Shown: positions 28,395-38,553, counted from the first letter of the stretch. The stretch: 64,000 nucleotides of DNA from Hymenobacter radiodurans (GCF_004355185.1 NZ_CP037922.1:1798001-1862000); one strand, 5' to 3'. Made by a program: numbers and translations. Notes: generated by a model not told the origin, from the letters alone.

Positions 28395-29939
28395 TTATTT
28401 CAACAGTAGAAACTTACGCTGAATAATCTCCTGCACGGGCACGTTTTCAATCTTACTTTCCAGCCAGGAAATAATGTCGAGGTAGAGAAATGGGCGTCGT
28501 TCAAAAGGGTTCGCGGCAATGCGAATAAGCTGCTCCTTGAGCTGCACAAACGCCTCCCTCAACTGAGAAGGGGCCACGTCGCCGAGATTGCGCAGAAACT
28601 GGAAAATGGCCACCTGCATCTGCTGCTGCTCGTTCATCTTACCCAAAAACCGATACACCGACTTGATTTGATACTCCAGATCCTCATCGCGGCCGGCCTC
28701 GTAGTGGGCAATCAGGTTGAGGATACGGGCAAAGCACTGAATGTCTTCGCGTAAGCTTACGTCCTTGTACTGAATGACTTTGGTTAGGTAATCGATGGCC
28801 TTATCGTGGTTGCCGCTACCGAAATACAGGCTGGCAATTTTGTAGTAAAACACCAGCCGTCGGTGCGGGTCGAGCTGCTGGCGAAAGTGACTGAGGTTGT
28901 CGAGTAGCTCGGGGATGATGGTGAGGCCCTCGGTGAAGCGCCCGCGCATGAAGTAGGCATTGATGCGGTTGGTGTACACGTACAGGAACAGCAGCATATC
29001 CGTGTTGGGGCTCGGGCGTCGGTCGGGGTCGTTGGCCAGCGCCTCCAGGTTATGGAGTACCTCGCTGAACTTGCTGTAATACTGCAGGTTGAAGAGCGAA
29101 ATCAGTAGGTTGTGCAGGCCCTTCAGGTAGAGCATAAACTGCTGCTCCTGCTGGCCCGGATACTCAGCAAACAGATCGACCCACTTTTGCGCGTAGCGGT
29201 AGCAGGCGCGAAAGTTCTGGGTGATGGTGTGGTACCACACCTGCGCCTGATAGTAGTAGAGCTTCTCAAAAAAGCCCCCCGCGGTCAAATCAACCCCGGC
29301 TACGGCCTCCTGAAAAAGCTTGGTGATGCTTTCGGAGTCTTCCTGGTTGCGGGCATGGCCGATTTTCAGATACAGCCCGTACATGCGCAGCGACAGGTTG
29401 GACAGTTCGTGTTCCTGAGTCAGGTGGGCCACCGTGTCTCGTACCTCCGCCGATAAGTTCTCGGCCTTGCCACGCAAGCTGCGCGTGATATACTGCGACT
29501 CAATGAGCTTCTCGAAGTCGAGGGCCAGCAGCGCAATGTGGGGCATTTCGGCGTGGTGTGCCGCCACTTTCACTTTCTCCAGCATCTTCAGGCTCTGCTG
29601 ATACAGACCGCGATTGTAGAGGACGCGGGCGTAATCAAGCTGTTCGCGCAACTGGATATCCAGGTTCTGGCCTAAGTGGTAGAGGCGCAGGCTGGCCAGC
29701 ATTTGCTTGTACAAGTTGGCTTTCAGGTTAGCCAGCTGCACCTTTTTGATGGCCGGCACTTCCGTCAGCACGCGCTCCTCGTCGTAGCGCGCCTGCTCAT
29801 CCAGCGCATCAAAAAGCTGTAGAAATTTCAAGCCCTCGTTGGAGCCCTGCCGGTTGGTAAATAGTCGAAAGTGCCGCTTTTCGGAGCGGGTTAAGGACTT
29901 AATTAACTGAAAAACCGGGTCAAGGCTTTCGTTAGGCAT
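28395..29939 (-). CDS. Conserved hypothetical helical-repeat protein
   Basis: 514 residues, no signal peptide, almost wholly alpha-helical with repeated helix pairs (for example YNRGLYQQSLKMLEKVKVAA, IASLYFGSGNHDKAIDYLTK), as in TPR-like scaffolds. The N-terminus has a basic stretch (LIKSLTRSEKRHFRLF) that recurs in similar proteins of this phylum. Function unknown. It faces the ilv operon across a 320-base region. Confidence 0.8.
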   Translation of the reverse strand: MPNESLDPVFQLIKSLTRSEKRHFRLFTNRQGSNEGLKFLQLFDALDEQARYDEERVLTEVPAIKKVQLANLKANLYKQMLASLRLYHLGQNLDIQLREQLDYARVLYNRGLYQQSLKMLEKVKVAAHHAEMPHIALLALDFEKLIESQYITRSLRGKAENLSAEVRDTVAHLTQEHELSNLSLRMYGLYLKIGHARNQEDSESITKLFQEAVAGVDLTAGGFFEKLYYYQAQVWYHTITQNFRACYRYAQKWVDLFAEYPGQQEQQFMLYLKGLHNLLISLFNLQYYSKFSEVLHNLEALANDPDRRPSPNTDMLLFLYVYTNRINAYFMRGRFTEGLTIIPELLDNLSHFRQQLDPHRRLVFYYKIASLYFGSGNHDKAIDYLTKVIQYKDVSLREDIQCFARILNLIAHYEAGRDEDLEYQIKSVYRFLGKMNEQQQMQVAIFQFLRNLGDVAPSQLREAFVQLKEQLIRIAANPFERRPFLYLDIISWLESKIENVPVQEIIQRKFLLLK

Positions 29940-30263
29940 TGTATTCTGCTGTTTAGTAAATATCTGTAAAAGAGACGTTTATATATTAAAAAGTCGCATT
30001 TGGAAATAGTGGTTAAACTGAAATTTGTTTTTAGCCCACTAAACCGACGGTGCTACTTGCGTGCAGCTTACAGCAATGCAGTGCTCGCTTTCAAGCAAAC
30101 TGCGACACTTAACCAACGTGCACAGTAGCATCGCAAGCTAAACAGAAAGCAGCACCTGCTTATTGCCCGCTAGCCGCTCGTCCTGACCGACAACTCAAAT
30201 GAACTTACGTGCATAGTTGGGCTCCACTTTCCTGCATGCATCAGCACCACCGCTCCAGCCGCC
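29940..30263. promoter_or_regulatory. Divergent region before the ilv leader
   Basis: 324 bases without a gene. They must carry the promoter of the helical-repeat gene (-) and that of the ilv leader (+). AT-rich stretches occur near 29940-30040. I found no clear TAnnTTTG box at a sensible place. Confidence 0.35.
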
Positions 30264-30320
30264 ATGCTTTTTACCGTCCTGGTCGTCATTCTGGTCATTA
30301 TTCAGCTGCCGCTGGGCTGA
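30264..30320 (+). CDS. Branched-chain amino acid leader peptide (ilvL-like)
   Basis: An 18-codon frame, ATG to TGA, encoding MLFTVLVVILVIIQLPLG: twelve of eighteen residues are Leu, Val or Ile, including nine of the ten from codon 5 to codon 13 region (V L V V I L V I I). It lies 97 bases upstream of ilvE and 27 bases before a terminator hairpin. This is the classical layout of a leader peptide whose ribosome stalls when charged Leu, Val or Ile tRNA is scarce, letting transcription pass the terminator. It is too short to be found by ordinary gene callers. The function is inferred from codon content and position. Confidence 0.8.
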   Translation: MLFTVLVVILVIIQLPLG

Positions 30321-30346
30321 AGGAGCTACTTCTGTTTTTCAAGAAC

Positions 30347-30382
30347 AAGCCTTTCTAAGCCCCGCGCTCAGGAAGGCTTTTT
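30347..30382 (+). terminator. Probable attenuator terminator of the ilv-leu cluster
   Basis: AAGCCTTTCT (30347-30356) pairs with AGGAAGGCTT (30370-30379) with one G-U pair and runs into five T. It stands between the leader peptide and ilvE, 35 bases before the ilvE ATG, so it would stop transcription before the structural genes. I could not draw a convincing competing antiterminator helix by eye. Confidence 0.72.
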
Positions 30383-30416
30383 ACTGCTGACCACTTAACT
30401 CAAATTCACCGCTTCT

Positions 30417-31309
30417 ATGTATTTTAAGGAAAACACTGTCGCTTTTGTTGATGGTGAGTTTGTTCAGGCCGATCAAGCTACCTGTAGTGTCTATGCGCAA
30501 TCGTTGCACTACGGATATGCCGTTTTTGAAGGTATCAGAGCCTATAACACCCCCAGGGTTCCCAGATTTTTAAAGCGCGCGAGCACTACAAACGGCTGGC
30601 GTACTCGTGCAATACCGTGGGAATGCCGTTGCCGTATTCAGTGGAGGAACTGATTCAGATCAGCTACCAACTGCTGGAGAAAAACGACCTCACTGACGCG
30701 TACATCCGGCCGCTGGTGTACGCTGCTATGCCCAATATGAGTCTGAAATGCGCGAGCAGCAGCAACCTGCTGATGGCCGTGTGGGAGTGGGGCAAATACC
30801 TCGGCGACCAAAGCCTGCGCCTGACCATTTCGCCCTACGAGCGGCCCAATCCGAAAGCGGTGCCGATTGAGGCCAAAATATCCGGCCATTACGTCAACTC
30901 TATTATTGCCAGCTCCGAAGCCAAAGGCCGGGGCTACGACGAAGCGCTGCTGCTGGACATGAACGGCTACGTGGCGGAAGGGCCGGGGGCCAATTTCTTC
31001 TTTGAGAAAAACGGGGAGCTGTTTACCGCGCCGGCCGGAAGTATTCTGCGCGGCATCACCCGCAACACCATCATCGATTTGGCCCGGGAGGCGGGCATTA
31101 CGGTGCACGAAAAGTTCTTCACGCCCGCCGCGTTGCAGGGCGCCACGGGCGCTTTCATGACGGGTACCGCCGCCGAGGTAATTGGCGTGTCTTCCGTGGA
31201 CGAGGTCGTGTTCGAGACGCCTTTTCCAGATACTATCGGAGCCCAGTTGGCGCGCCGCTACCAGGCTTTGGTGACTGGTGCGTTAGCGCCAGCACTTTCC
31301 TCTACATAA
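30417..31309 (+). CDS. ilvE: Branched-chain amino acid aminotransferase, frame broken in this sequence
   Basis: PLP-dependent fold-type IV transaminase that makes Leu, Ile and Val from their keto acids with glutamate as amino donor. The N-terminal frame (FVDGEFVQADQATCSVYAQ, HYGYAVFEGIRAYNTP) breaks at C5 (30550-30554). One added C restores YNTPQGSQIFKAREHYKRL and joins the downstream frame. The PLP lysine lies in EAKISGHYVNSI (an E-x-K-x-S-G-x-Y motif), with GYVAEGPGANFFFEKNGEL and TGTAAEVIGVSSVDE further on. The repaired length of about 297 residues is normal. First gene of the cluster, behind the leader/attenuator. A real null mutation here would cause auxotrophy, so an error is more likely. 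Confidence 0.92.
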
Positions 31310-31330
31310 CTCCCGCTTAGAACCGCTTTC

Positions 31331-33003
31331 ATGGCTCTCAACCCTTACAGTCGCATTTATACCCAAGACGACAGCCTGCCGGCTTCTCAGGCCATGCTCA
31401 TTGGCTCTGGTCTGTCGGAGGCCGATTTGCGCAAGCCGTTCGTGGGTATTTGCTCCACCGGCTTCGATGGCAACACCTGCAACATGCACCTGAACGGCCT
31501 AGCCGATCAGGTGAAGGAGGGGGTGGGCGCGCACGGCATGGTGGGTCTGCGATTCAACACGATTGGGGTGAGTGATGGCATTACCAACGGCACGCCGGGC
31601 ATGCGTTACTCCTTGGTTTCGAGGGAGATAATTGCCGATTCCATTGAGGCCATGGCCGCCGCGCACAACTACGATGCGCTGGCCTGCGTGGTGGGCTGCG
31701 ACAAAAACATGCCCGGCTCGCTCATGGCCATGGCGCGCCTGAATCGGCCTTCGCTCATGGTGTATGGCGGTACCATTAAGGGGGGCAATTTTAAAGGTCA
31801 GCAGCTCAACATCGTCTCGTGTTTTGAGGCCTATGGGAAGAAGCTACAGAACGCTATTTCCGACGAAGATTACCGGGGCATTATAAACCACGCCTGCCCC
31901 GGACCGGGCGCCTGCGGGGGCATGTACACGGCCAACACCATGGCCTCGGCAGCGGAAGTCTTGGGCATGTCGGTGCCGTATTCGTCGTCGGCGCCGGCGG
32001 TAAGTGCGGCCAAGCGGGAGGAATGCCTGCACACCGGTGAGTACTTGCTGCGCCTGCTGGAAAAAGACATTAAGCCGCGGGATATTCTGGTGCGCGAAGC
32101 CTTCGAAAACGCGATGGTGCTGATTACCGCGCTGGGGGGCTCTACCAATGCCGTTATTCACCTCATCGCCATTGCCGACGCGGCGGGCGTGAAGCTGACG
32201 TTGCGGGATTTTCAGCAAGTCAGTAACCGGGTGCCCATGCTGGCCGACCTCAAGCCCAGCGGTAAGTACCTGATGGAAGACCTGTCGGCGCTGGGGGGCG
32301 TGCCAGCCGTGATGAAAACCTTGCTCAATGAGAAACTACTGACCGGCGACTTACTAACTGTAACGGGCAAAACCCTAGCGGAAAATCTGGCTGGCGTCGC
32401 TGCCTTAGGCGAAGAGCAGGATTTGCTGCGGCCCTTCTCCAATCCTATTAAGGCCGACGGCCACATTCAGATCTTGTACGGGAACCTGGCGCCGGAAGGC
32501 GCGGTGGCTAAAATCACAGGTAAGGAGGGGACCAAGTTTGTGGGTCCGGCCCGCGTGTTCGATTCGGAAGAGGAGCTGAACGAAGGACTAACCCAGGGGA
32601 GAGTTGAGGCCGGCCAAGTGGTGATTATCCGCTACGTGGGACCAAAAGGAGGGCCCGGGATGCCCGAGATGCTCAAGCCGACCTCGGCCATCATCGGCGC
32701 GGGTTTAGGCGACAAAGTAGCGCTGGTCACCGACGGCCGTTTTTCGGGCGGTACGCACGGCTTCGTTATCGGCCATGTGTGCCCCGAGGCCTACGACGGC
32801 GGCCCCATCGCGCTGGTCCGCAACGGCGACCAGGTAGTGCTGGATGCCGCCAACAATACGATCAGTGTGCTGGTGGAAGAAACGGAAATGGCGGCCCGCC
32901 GGGCCCAGTGGACGCCCCCGGCCGAAAAAGCCCCCGGGGCGTCCTGCGCAAGTATATCCGCACCGTGGGCTCTGCCAGTGAAGGGTGCATCACCGATTCA
33001 TAA
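31331..33003 (+). CDS. ilvD: Dihydroxy-acid dehydratase, frame broken near the C-terminus in this sequence
   Basis: Fe-S enzyme that dehydrates dihydroxy acids to the keto acids of Val and Ile. Cluster cysteines are visible in [24 protein letters not shown] and [19 protein letters not shown]. The frame runs off after WTPPAEKAP; adding one C to C5 at 32931-32935 gives [20 protein letters not shown] and a stop at 33001-33003, the normal IlvD ending, for about 558 residues. Without repair the frame would overrun into ilvB to 33172. It starts 21 bases after ilvE and ends 8 bases before ilvB. Confidence 0.94.
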
Positions 33004-33011
33004 GCCAGACG

Positions 33012-34748
33012 ATGTTCACGAAGGAAGAACCAGTCCAACTGTTGCAGGAAAAAGCCCCCCAGACCATGTCGGGAGCCGAAATGACGTTGCGCGCCCTGCT
33101 GGCGGAAGGTGTAGACACCATTTTTGGCTATCCGGGTGGGGCCATTATTCCCATCTACGACGCGCTTTTTGACTTCAAGGAAGAGCTAAACCACGTGCTG
33201 GTGCGCCACGAGCAGGGCGGAATTCACGCCGCCCAGGGCTATGCACGCGCTTCCGGCAAAGTGGGGGTGGTGTTTGCCACCAGCGGACCCGGCGCTACTA
33301 ACCTCGTCACGGGCCTAGCCGATGCTTTGATCGACAGTACGCCGCTGGTGTGCATCACCGGCCAAGTATTCGCGCATTTGCTGGGTACCGATGCCTTCCA
33401 GGAAACCGATATTATCAACATCACGACTCCGGTTACCAAGTGGAATTATCAGGTAACGGAGGCGAGCCAACTACCGGAGGCGCTGGCCAAAGCTTTCTAC
33501 GTGGCACGCAGCGGCCGACCCGGCCCGGTATTAATTGATATCACCAAAAACGCTCAGCAGCAGCAGTTTGGTTTTGCGGAGTACACGCCTTGCACGCACA
33601 TCCGCAGCTACCGGCCCGCGCCCATTGTACGCCCGGAATACGTGGCTCAGGCTGCTGCGCTCATCAACCAAGCCAAGCGACCCTTTGTGCTCTGGGGCCA
33701 AGGAGTAATCTTGGGAGCGGCCGAGCAGGAATTTTGCGCGTTTATCGAGAAAAGCGGCATCCCAGCCGCCTGGACTATTCTGGGCGCCAGCGCGCTGCCC
33801 ACCGATCATCCGCTAAACGTGGGCATGCTGGGCATGCACGGCAACTACGGCCCCAATGTGCTAACCAACGAGTGCGACGTACTCATTGCCATCGGTATGC
33901 GCTTCGACGACCGGGTAACGGGTCGCCTCGACAAATATGCCAAGCAGGCCCAGGTAGTTCACCTCGACATCGACCCCACGGAGATTGATAAAAACGTGGC
34001 CACCACCGTGCCCGTGTGGGGCGATTGTAAGGAAACGCTGCCCTTGCTCACCGCGCTGATTGAGCCGAAAAGCCACCCGGAATGGCGGCAGCGGTTCGAG
34101 CAGTTTCAGACCGAAGAAGTCGCCGCCGTCATCCAGGACGAGCTTTTTCCGACCTCGGATGAGCTGACCATGGGCGAAGTAATTCAGCAGTTAAATGAGC
34201 TGACTCGGGGCGATGCCATTGTGGTGACCGATGTGGGCCAACACCAGATGGTCGCCTGCCGCTACGCCAAGTTCAACCACTCACGCAGCAACATCACCAG
34301 CGGCGGACTGGGTACGATGGGGTTTGCTTTGCCTGCCGCTATCGGCGCCAAGTTTGGTCGCCCCGACCGCCCGGTGGTCGCCATCATCGGCGATGGTGGT
34401 ATCCAGATGACGATTCAGGAGCTGGGCACCATTATGCAGACCGGCGTGGACGTCAAAATCATCATCCTCAACAACCAGTTTCTGGGCATGGTGCGGCAGT
34501 GGCAGGAGCTTTTCCACGACCGGCGCTACTCCTTCGTGAACATCGCCAGCCCCGATTACGTGACCGTGGCCAGTGGCTACAGTATCAGCGGCAAACGCGT
34601 TTCGGAGCGTGCAGAGCTGCAAAGCAGCCTCCAAGAGATGCTAGAGCATCCCGGCTCTTTCTTGCTGGAAGTGATGGTAACTAAGGAGAACAACATCTTT
34701 CCCATGGTGCCGCAAGGCTGCAGCGTCAGCGAAATCCGGCTGCGGTAG
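33012..34748 (+). CDS. ilvB: Acetolactate synthase large subunit
   Basis: ThDP-dependent catalytic subunit joining pyruvate with pyruvate or 2-ketobutyrate. ATG 33012 is preferred to 32985, which lies inside ilvD. Visible are the activator-glutamate segment [20 protein letters not shown], the N-terminal motif [20 protein letters not shown], the FAD-linked middle domain, and the ThDP motif [19 protein letters not shown] with [16 protein letters not shown]. About 578 residues, normal length. It works with the IlvN subunit encoded downstream; a palindromic repeat separates them. Confidence 0.95.
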   Translation: MFTKEEPVQLLQEKAPQTMSGAEMTLRALLAEGVDTIFGYPGGAIIPIYDALFDFKEELNHVLVRHEQGGIHAAQGYARASGKVGVVFATSGPGATNLVTGLADALIDSTPLVCITGQVFAHLLGTDAFQETDIINITTPVTKWNYQVTEASQLPEALAKAFYVARSGRPGPVLIDITKNAQQQQFGFAEYTPCTHIRSYRPAPIVRPEYVAQAAALINQAKRPFVLWGQGVILGAAEQEFCAFIEKSGIPAAWTILGASALPTDHPLNVGMLGMHGNYGPNVLTNECDVLIAIGMRFDDRVTGRLDKYAKQAQVVHLDIDPTEIDKNVATTVPVWGDCKETLPLLTALIEPKSHPEWRQRFEQFQTEEVAAVIQDELFPTSDELTMGEVIQQLNELTRGDAIVVTDVGQHQMVACRYAKFNHSRSNITSGGLGTMGFALPAAIGAKFGRPDRPVVAIIGDGGIQMTIQELGTIMQTGVDVKIIILNNQFLGMVRQWQELFHDRRYSFVNIASPDYVTVASGYSISGKRVSERAELQSSLQEMLEHPGSFLLEVMVTKENNIFPMVPQGCSVSEIRLR

Positions 34749-34780
34749 GCCGGCCTGGTACTGCAATTACCAAAATGGCC

Positions 34781-34867
34781 GTCATGCAGAGCGGAGCATC
34801 TCGCGTGTTTAATGGGATTACTAACCTCACATCAGCACGCAAGATGCTTCGCTGCGCTCGGCATGAC
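34781..34867. repeat. Intergenic palindromic repeat (GTCATGCAGAGCG family), copy 1
   Basis: Begins GTCATGCAGAGCGGAGCATC and ends with the inverted arm GATGCTTCGCTGCGCTCGGC plus ATGAC. The left arm lacks five bases relative to the other copies. It lies between ilvB and ilvN. It can fold as a long hairpin in the transcript; no gene lies within it. Confidence 0.85.
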
Positions 34868-34903
34868 GTTCACTAACAGCGGGATATAGGAAAAACAGAA
34901 ATT

Positions 34904-35509
34904 ATGACTGAGCAACCCATCGACCGGCAGGAATACAACATCACGGCGTACACCGAGAATCAGATCGGCTTGCTCAATCGCATTGCCATCATTTTCTCGC
35001 GCCGCAAAATCAACATCGAAAGCCTGAACACCTCGCCCTCTGAAATCGATGGGATTCACCGCTTCAACATCGTGATTCATGAAACGGAAGAGGTGGTACG
35101 CAAAATCGCCAAGCAGATTGAGAAGCAAGTGGAAGTGCTGAAAGTGTACTTCAACACCAATCAGGAAGTGATTTGGCAGGAAATGGCGCTCTACAAAGTG
35201 CCCACTGACGTCATCGCCGAAAAAGCGTCTGTGGAGCGCCTGTTGCGCGAATACGGTGCCCGCGCCGTCGTGATTCGCCGCGACTACACGGTATTCGAAA
35301 CCACGGGTCACCGCGAAGAAACCGACAACCTCATCAAGGTGCTACAGTCCTACGGACTGATCGAGTTTGTGCGCAGCGCCCGCATCGCCATCATCAAGCA
35401 CAGCGACGGCTTTAACCGCAAGCTGCGCGAATTTGAGCGCACTGAGCCGGGCTCGGAAGTCATTGAGAATGAGTTTCTCAATAGCCGCGACAAGGTCTTT
35501 ACGATGTGA
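34904..35509 (+). CDS. ilvN: Acetolactate synthase small (regulatory) subunit
   Basis: 201-residue regulatory subunit. An N-terminal ACT domain (YNITAYTENQIGLLNRIAII, then FSRRKINIESLNTSPSEIDG) binds valine for feedback inhibition. The second, C-terminal half carries the usual IlvN-type domain (ERLLREYGARAVVIRRDYTV, GLIEFVRSARIAI). Normal length for the family. It lies 155 bases after ilvB with a palindromic repeat in between, and is followed by another before ilvC. Confidence 0.93.
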   Translation: MTEQPIDRQEYNITAYTENQIGLLNRIAIIFSRRKINIESLNTSPSEIDGIHRFNIVIHETEEVVRKIAKQIEKQVEVLKVYFNTNQEVIWQEMALYKVPTDVIAEKASVERLLREYGARAVVIRRDYTVFETTGHREETDNLIKVLQSYGLIEFVRSARIAIIKHSDGFNRKLREFERTEPGSEVIENEFLNSRDKVFTM

Positions 35510-35518
35510 GAAATAACG

Positions 35519-35714
35519 TCATGTAGAGCAGAGTATAGCGCATTATCGCCCCCACTTTGTCTGTCATCCTGAGCTTGCGAAGGACCTTCTCGCAGCAAAA
35601 CGAGTCGTGCCACTGCTATAAGGTCCTTCGCAAGCTCAGGATGACAATTAGCCTGGCAACGACCGCAGGCGAAATGCTTCGTTGCCACTTCAGGCGCGGA
35701 ATTCTCAGCATGAC
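35519..35714. repeat. Nested palindromic repeats between ilvN and ilvC
   Basis: An outer, decayed GTCATG...CATGAC pair (35519 to 35714) encloses a strong inner inverted repeat at 35563-35645 (GTCATCCTGAGCTTGCGAAG and its complement, with AAGGTCCTTCGCAAGCTCAG on the right). The inner unit belongs to a different repeat type from the outer one. Non-coding. Confidence 0.75.
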
Positions 35715-35788
35715 GAATACTATTGCTAAAAAATCCCCCCAACCAACAGAAAAACAACTTCAAACCATAAAACTCAAACCCTAACAAC

Positions 35789-36853
35789 ATGGCAACCATC
35801 AACTTTGGCGGCGTAGACGAAACCGTAATTACCCGCGACGAATATCCGCTGTTCAAGGCGCAGGCCTATTTGAAGGACGAAGTAATTGCCGTGATTGGGT
35901 ACGGAGTGCAGGGCCCCGGTCAGGCGCTAAACCTGCGCGACAATGGCTTCAACGTCATCATCGGGCAGCGCCAAGACTCGCCTTCCTGGGATAAGGCCCT
36001 GCAGGATGGTTGGGTGGAAGGCGAAACGTTGTTTTCCATTGAAGAAGCGGCGGAGCGAGGCACCATCATCGCTAATCTACTGTCGGATGCCGGTCAGATT
36101 GCGCTGTGGCCTACGCTGAAAGCCCGGCTCACGCCCGGCAAAACGCTCTACTTCTCGCACGGCTTCGGCATCACCTTCAACGACCAAACCAACATCATCC
36201 CGCCCACCGATGTGGACGTGATTCTGGTAGCGCCCAAAGGGAGCGGCACAAGCTTGCGGCGGCTGTATTTGCAGGGTGGGGGGCTAAATTCGTCGTTTGC
36301 CGTGTACCAGGATGCAACGGGCGAAGCGTATGAGAAAGCTATAGCATTGGGCATCGGAGTAGGATCCGGCTACCTGTTCGAAACCGATTTCAAGAAGGAA
36401 GTTTATTCTGATCTGACCGGGGAACGGGGCGTACTGATGGGCGCGTTGGCTGGAATCATCGAGGCTCAGTATCAAGTATTGCGGCAGCGCGGGCACTCGC
36501 CTTCGGAAGCCTTCAATGAAACGGTAGAAGAACTAACGCAGAGCCTGGTGCCGCTGGTGGGCGAAAACGGCATGGACTGGATGTTTAGCAACTGCTCCGT
36601 GACGGCTCAGCGCGGCGCCCTCGACTGGAAAGGCCGCTTCCGCGAAGCCACCTTGCCCGTGCTCAATGAGCTGTACGACAGCGTAGCCTCGGGCAAAGAA
36701 GCGGAGCGCACTATCCAGCGCGGCTCAACGCCTAATTACCGCCAGGAGCTGGAAGTGGAATTGAAGGAAGTCCGCGAGTCGGAGCTGTGGCAGACCGGCG
36801 CGACGGTGCGCCAACTTCGCTCCCTGAAAAAGACCCAGGAAGCCGATGCATAG
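35789..36853 (+). CDS. ilvC: Ketol-acid reductoisomerase
   Basis: 354-residue NAD(P)H-dependent isomeroreductase converting acetohydroxy acids to dihydroxy acids. The Rossmann motif VIAVIGYGVQGPGQALNLRD is near residues 30-50. The metal-binding helices lie in the C-terminal half (around DLTGERGVLMGALAGIIEAQ and NETVEELTQSLVPLV). It overlaps ilvA by 8 bases, indicating translational coupling. Confidence 0.95.
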   Translation: MATINFGGVDETVITRDEYPLFKAQAYLKDEVIAVIGYGVQGPGQALNLRDNGFNVIIGQRQDSPSWDKALQDGWVEGETLFSIEEAAERGTIIANLLSDAGQIALWPTLKARLTPGKTLYFSHGFGITFNDQTNIIPPTDVDVILVAPKGSGTSLRRLYLQGGGLNSSFAVYQDATGEAYEKAIALGIGVGSGYLFETDFKKEVYSDLTGERGVLMGALAGIIEAQYQVLRQRGHSPSEAFNETVEELTQSLVPLVGENGMDWMFSNCSVTAQRGALDWKGRFREATLPVLNELYDSVASGKEAERTIQRGSTPNYRQELEVELKEVRESELWQTGATVRQLRSLKKTQEADA

Positions 36854-38120
36854 CGAAACGATAGTCACTTCAGCCCCGGCAGTACTGCTGAAAAACGTGG
36901 AGCAAGCCGCCCGCAATTTGCAGGGCGTGATTTACGAAACGCTGTTGCAGCAAAATCTTGGCTTATCGGCCGCCTACGGAGCCACCATTTACCTCAAGCG
37001 GGAAGACTTGCAGGTGGTGCGCTCCTACAAGATTCGAGGCGCTTACAACAAGATTTCCACGCTGACGCAGGAGCAGGGCGCCCGCGACGTAGTGTGCGCC
37101 AGCGCCGGCAACCACGCCCAGGGCGTGGCCTACGCGTGCCAGCTGCTGGGGCTGAAGGGCTATATTTTCATGCCGGCCAATACGCCGGCTCAGAAGGTGA
37201 GCAAAGTGCGCCTGTTCGGCAAAGATCAGGTGGAGGTAATTCTAACTGGTAACACTTTCGACGACACGTTTACGGCTGCCAAGCACTTCTGTGATGAGCG
37301 CGGTAGCACCTTCGTGCATCCCTTCGACGACATCGCCATTGTGGAAGGTCAGGCCACCGTGGGCCTGGAAATTCTGCAAGCGGCGCCCGTGCCTATCGAT
37401 TATCTTTTTATGCCCATTGGCGGTGGTGGGCTGGCTTCGGGTGTGGGGGGCGTTTTTCGGCAGCTGAGTCCGCATACCAAGCTCATTGGCGTGCAGCCCC
37501 AAGGCGCGCCTTCTATGCAGCAAGCTATTCAGGCGGGGCAACGGCAAGCACTCGTGAATATCGAGAGCTTCGTTGATGGGGCCGCCGTGAAGTGCCCCGG
37601 TGCCCTCACGTTTGAGCTGTGTCGGGAGCTGCTCGACGATGTAGTGCTGGTGCCGGAAGGGCAGGTGTGCGAAGACTTACTCAAAATGTACAATGAGGAA
37701 GGCATCGTGCTGGAGCCCGCCGGTACGCTGAGCATTTCCGCCCTTCGCCAATACGCCGAGGAAATCAAAGGCAAAACCGTGGTGTGCGTGCTCAGCGGCA
37801 GCAACAACGACATCACCCGGATGGAAGACATTAAGGAGCGCGCCATGCGTCACCAGGGCCTGAAGCACTATTTTATGGTCACCTTCAACCAGCGCCCCGG
37901 TGCCCTCCGCCGCTTCGTAAACCACGTGCTCCACCCCGACGACGACATTATTCACTTCCAGTACATCAAGAAAAATAACAAGGAGAAAGGCCCTGTTTTC
38001 GTGGGTATTGAAGTAAAAAAGCCCCACGAAATCGAAGGTATTCAGTCGCGGATGGAAGCCGAAGGATTCGCTTATGAATACCTAAATGGCAAACAGGATT
38101 TCCTGAGCCTGCTAGTGTAG
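36846..38120 (+). CDS. ilvA: Threonine ammonia-lyase (threonine dehydratase, biosynthetic)
   Basis: PLP enzyme making 2-ketobutyrate from threonine, the committed step to isoleucine. The PLP lysine lies in VVRSYKIRGAYNKI, the glycine-rich phosphate loop in PIGGGGLASGVGG. After about residue 330 comes one ACT-like regulatory domain (HYFMVTFNQRPGALRRFVNH). 424 residues, the single-ACT form. The start overlaps the end of ilvC. Confidence 0.94.
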   Translation: MHSETIVTSAPAVLLKNVEQAARNLQGVIYETLLQQNLGLSAAYGATIYLKREDLQVVRSYKIRGAYNKISTLTQEQGARDVVCASAGNHAQGVAYACQLLGLKGYIFMPANTPAQKVSKVRLFGKDQVEVILTGNTFDDTFTAAKHFCDERGSTFVHPFDDIAIVEGQATVGLEILQAAPVPIDYLFMPIGGGGLASGVGGVFRQLSPHTKLIGVQPQGAPSMQQAIQAGQRQALVNIESFVDGAAVKCPGALTFELCRELLDDVVLVPEGQVCEDLLKMYNEEGIVLEPAGTLSISALRQYAEEIKGKTVVCVLSGSNNDITRMEDIKERAMRHQGLKHYFMVTFNQRPGALRRFVNHVLHPDDDIIHFQYIKKNNKEKGPVFVGIEVKKPHEIEGIQSRMEAEGFAYEYLNGKQDFLSLLV

Positions 38121-38130
38121 GCTTATAATA

Positions 38131-38340
38131 GAACGTCATGCAGAGCAACGCGAAGCATCTCGCGTGCTGATGTTGCCAAAGTATTGTCATGCTGAGCTTG
38201 CCGAAGCATCTCTCCCGCAATGATAAACTCAACGAAGCGGGAGAGATGCTTCGACAGGCTCAGCATGACCGCCTTTTCGGTTGAGTTTACTATTCCAGCG
38301 TCAGCACGCGAGATGCTTCGCTGCGCTCTGCATGACGTTC
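38131..38340. repeat. Nested palindromic repeat between ilvA and leuA
   Basis: An outer GTCATGCAGAGC-family inverted pair (left arm from 38134, right arm ending 38340) encloses an inner, different inverted repeat at 38186-38269 (GTCATGCTGAGCTTGCCGAA, with its partner ending GGCTCAGCATGAC). One element seems to have inserted in the loop of another. Non-coding; it divides the ilv and leu halves of the cluster. Confidence 0.85.
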
Positions 38341-38553
38341 TACTATGAATGAGTGACTTATAATTAACATAAATTATAGTCAATTTAGACGTTAGCTATT
38401 GTATTTATTGTGATTATTATTAATTGATTTTCAATGTGTTATAAGTTAATAAGCCTGAATTAGAAATAGTAGGCTCCTGAAAAATTCGTTTCTCATCCTA
38501 CGTTTTGCCGGTGTACTTGCGGACAGCTATTCGCTTCAAACGACTCCGACTAT

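Noticed and set aside
30303..30362. Specific antiterminator helix for the ilv leader
   Set aside because: GGGCT (30314-30318) can pair with AGCCC near 30358, but this touches the terminator loop, not its stem, so it would not clearly prevent termination.
32985..33172. ilvD reading into ilvB (fusion protein)
   Set aside because: The overrun is caused by the base loss at 32931-32935; the repaired frame stops at 33003 with a normal IlvD C-terminus.
34781..38340. Repeats considered as a CRISPR array
   Set aside because: The repeats are palindromic, single or nested, hundreds of bases apart, with genes between them and no uniform spacers or cas genes.
38408..38470. Second leader peptide before leuA
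   Set aside because: Only a nine-codon frame with few Leu/Ile codons was found and no terminator stem follows it.
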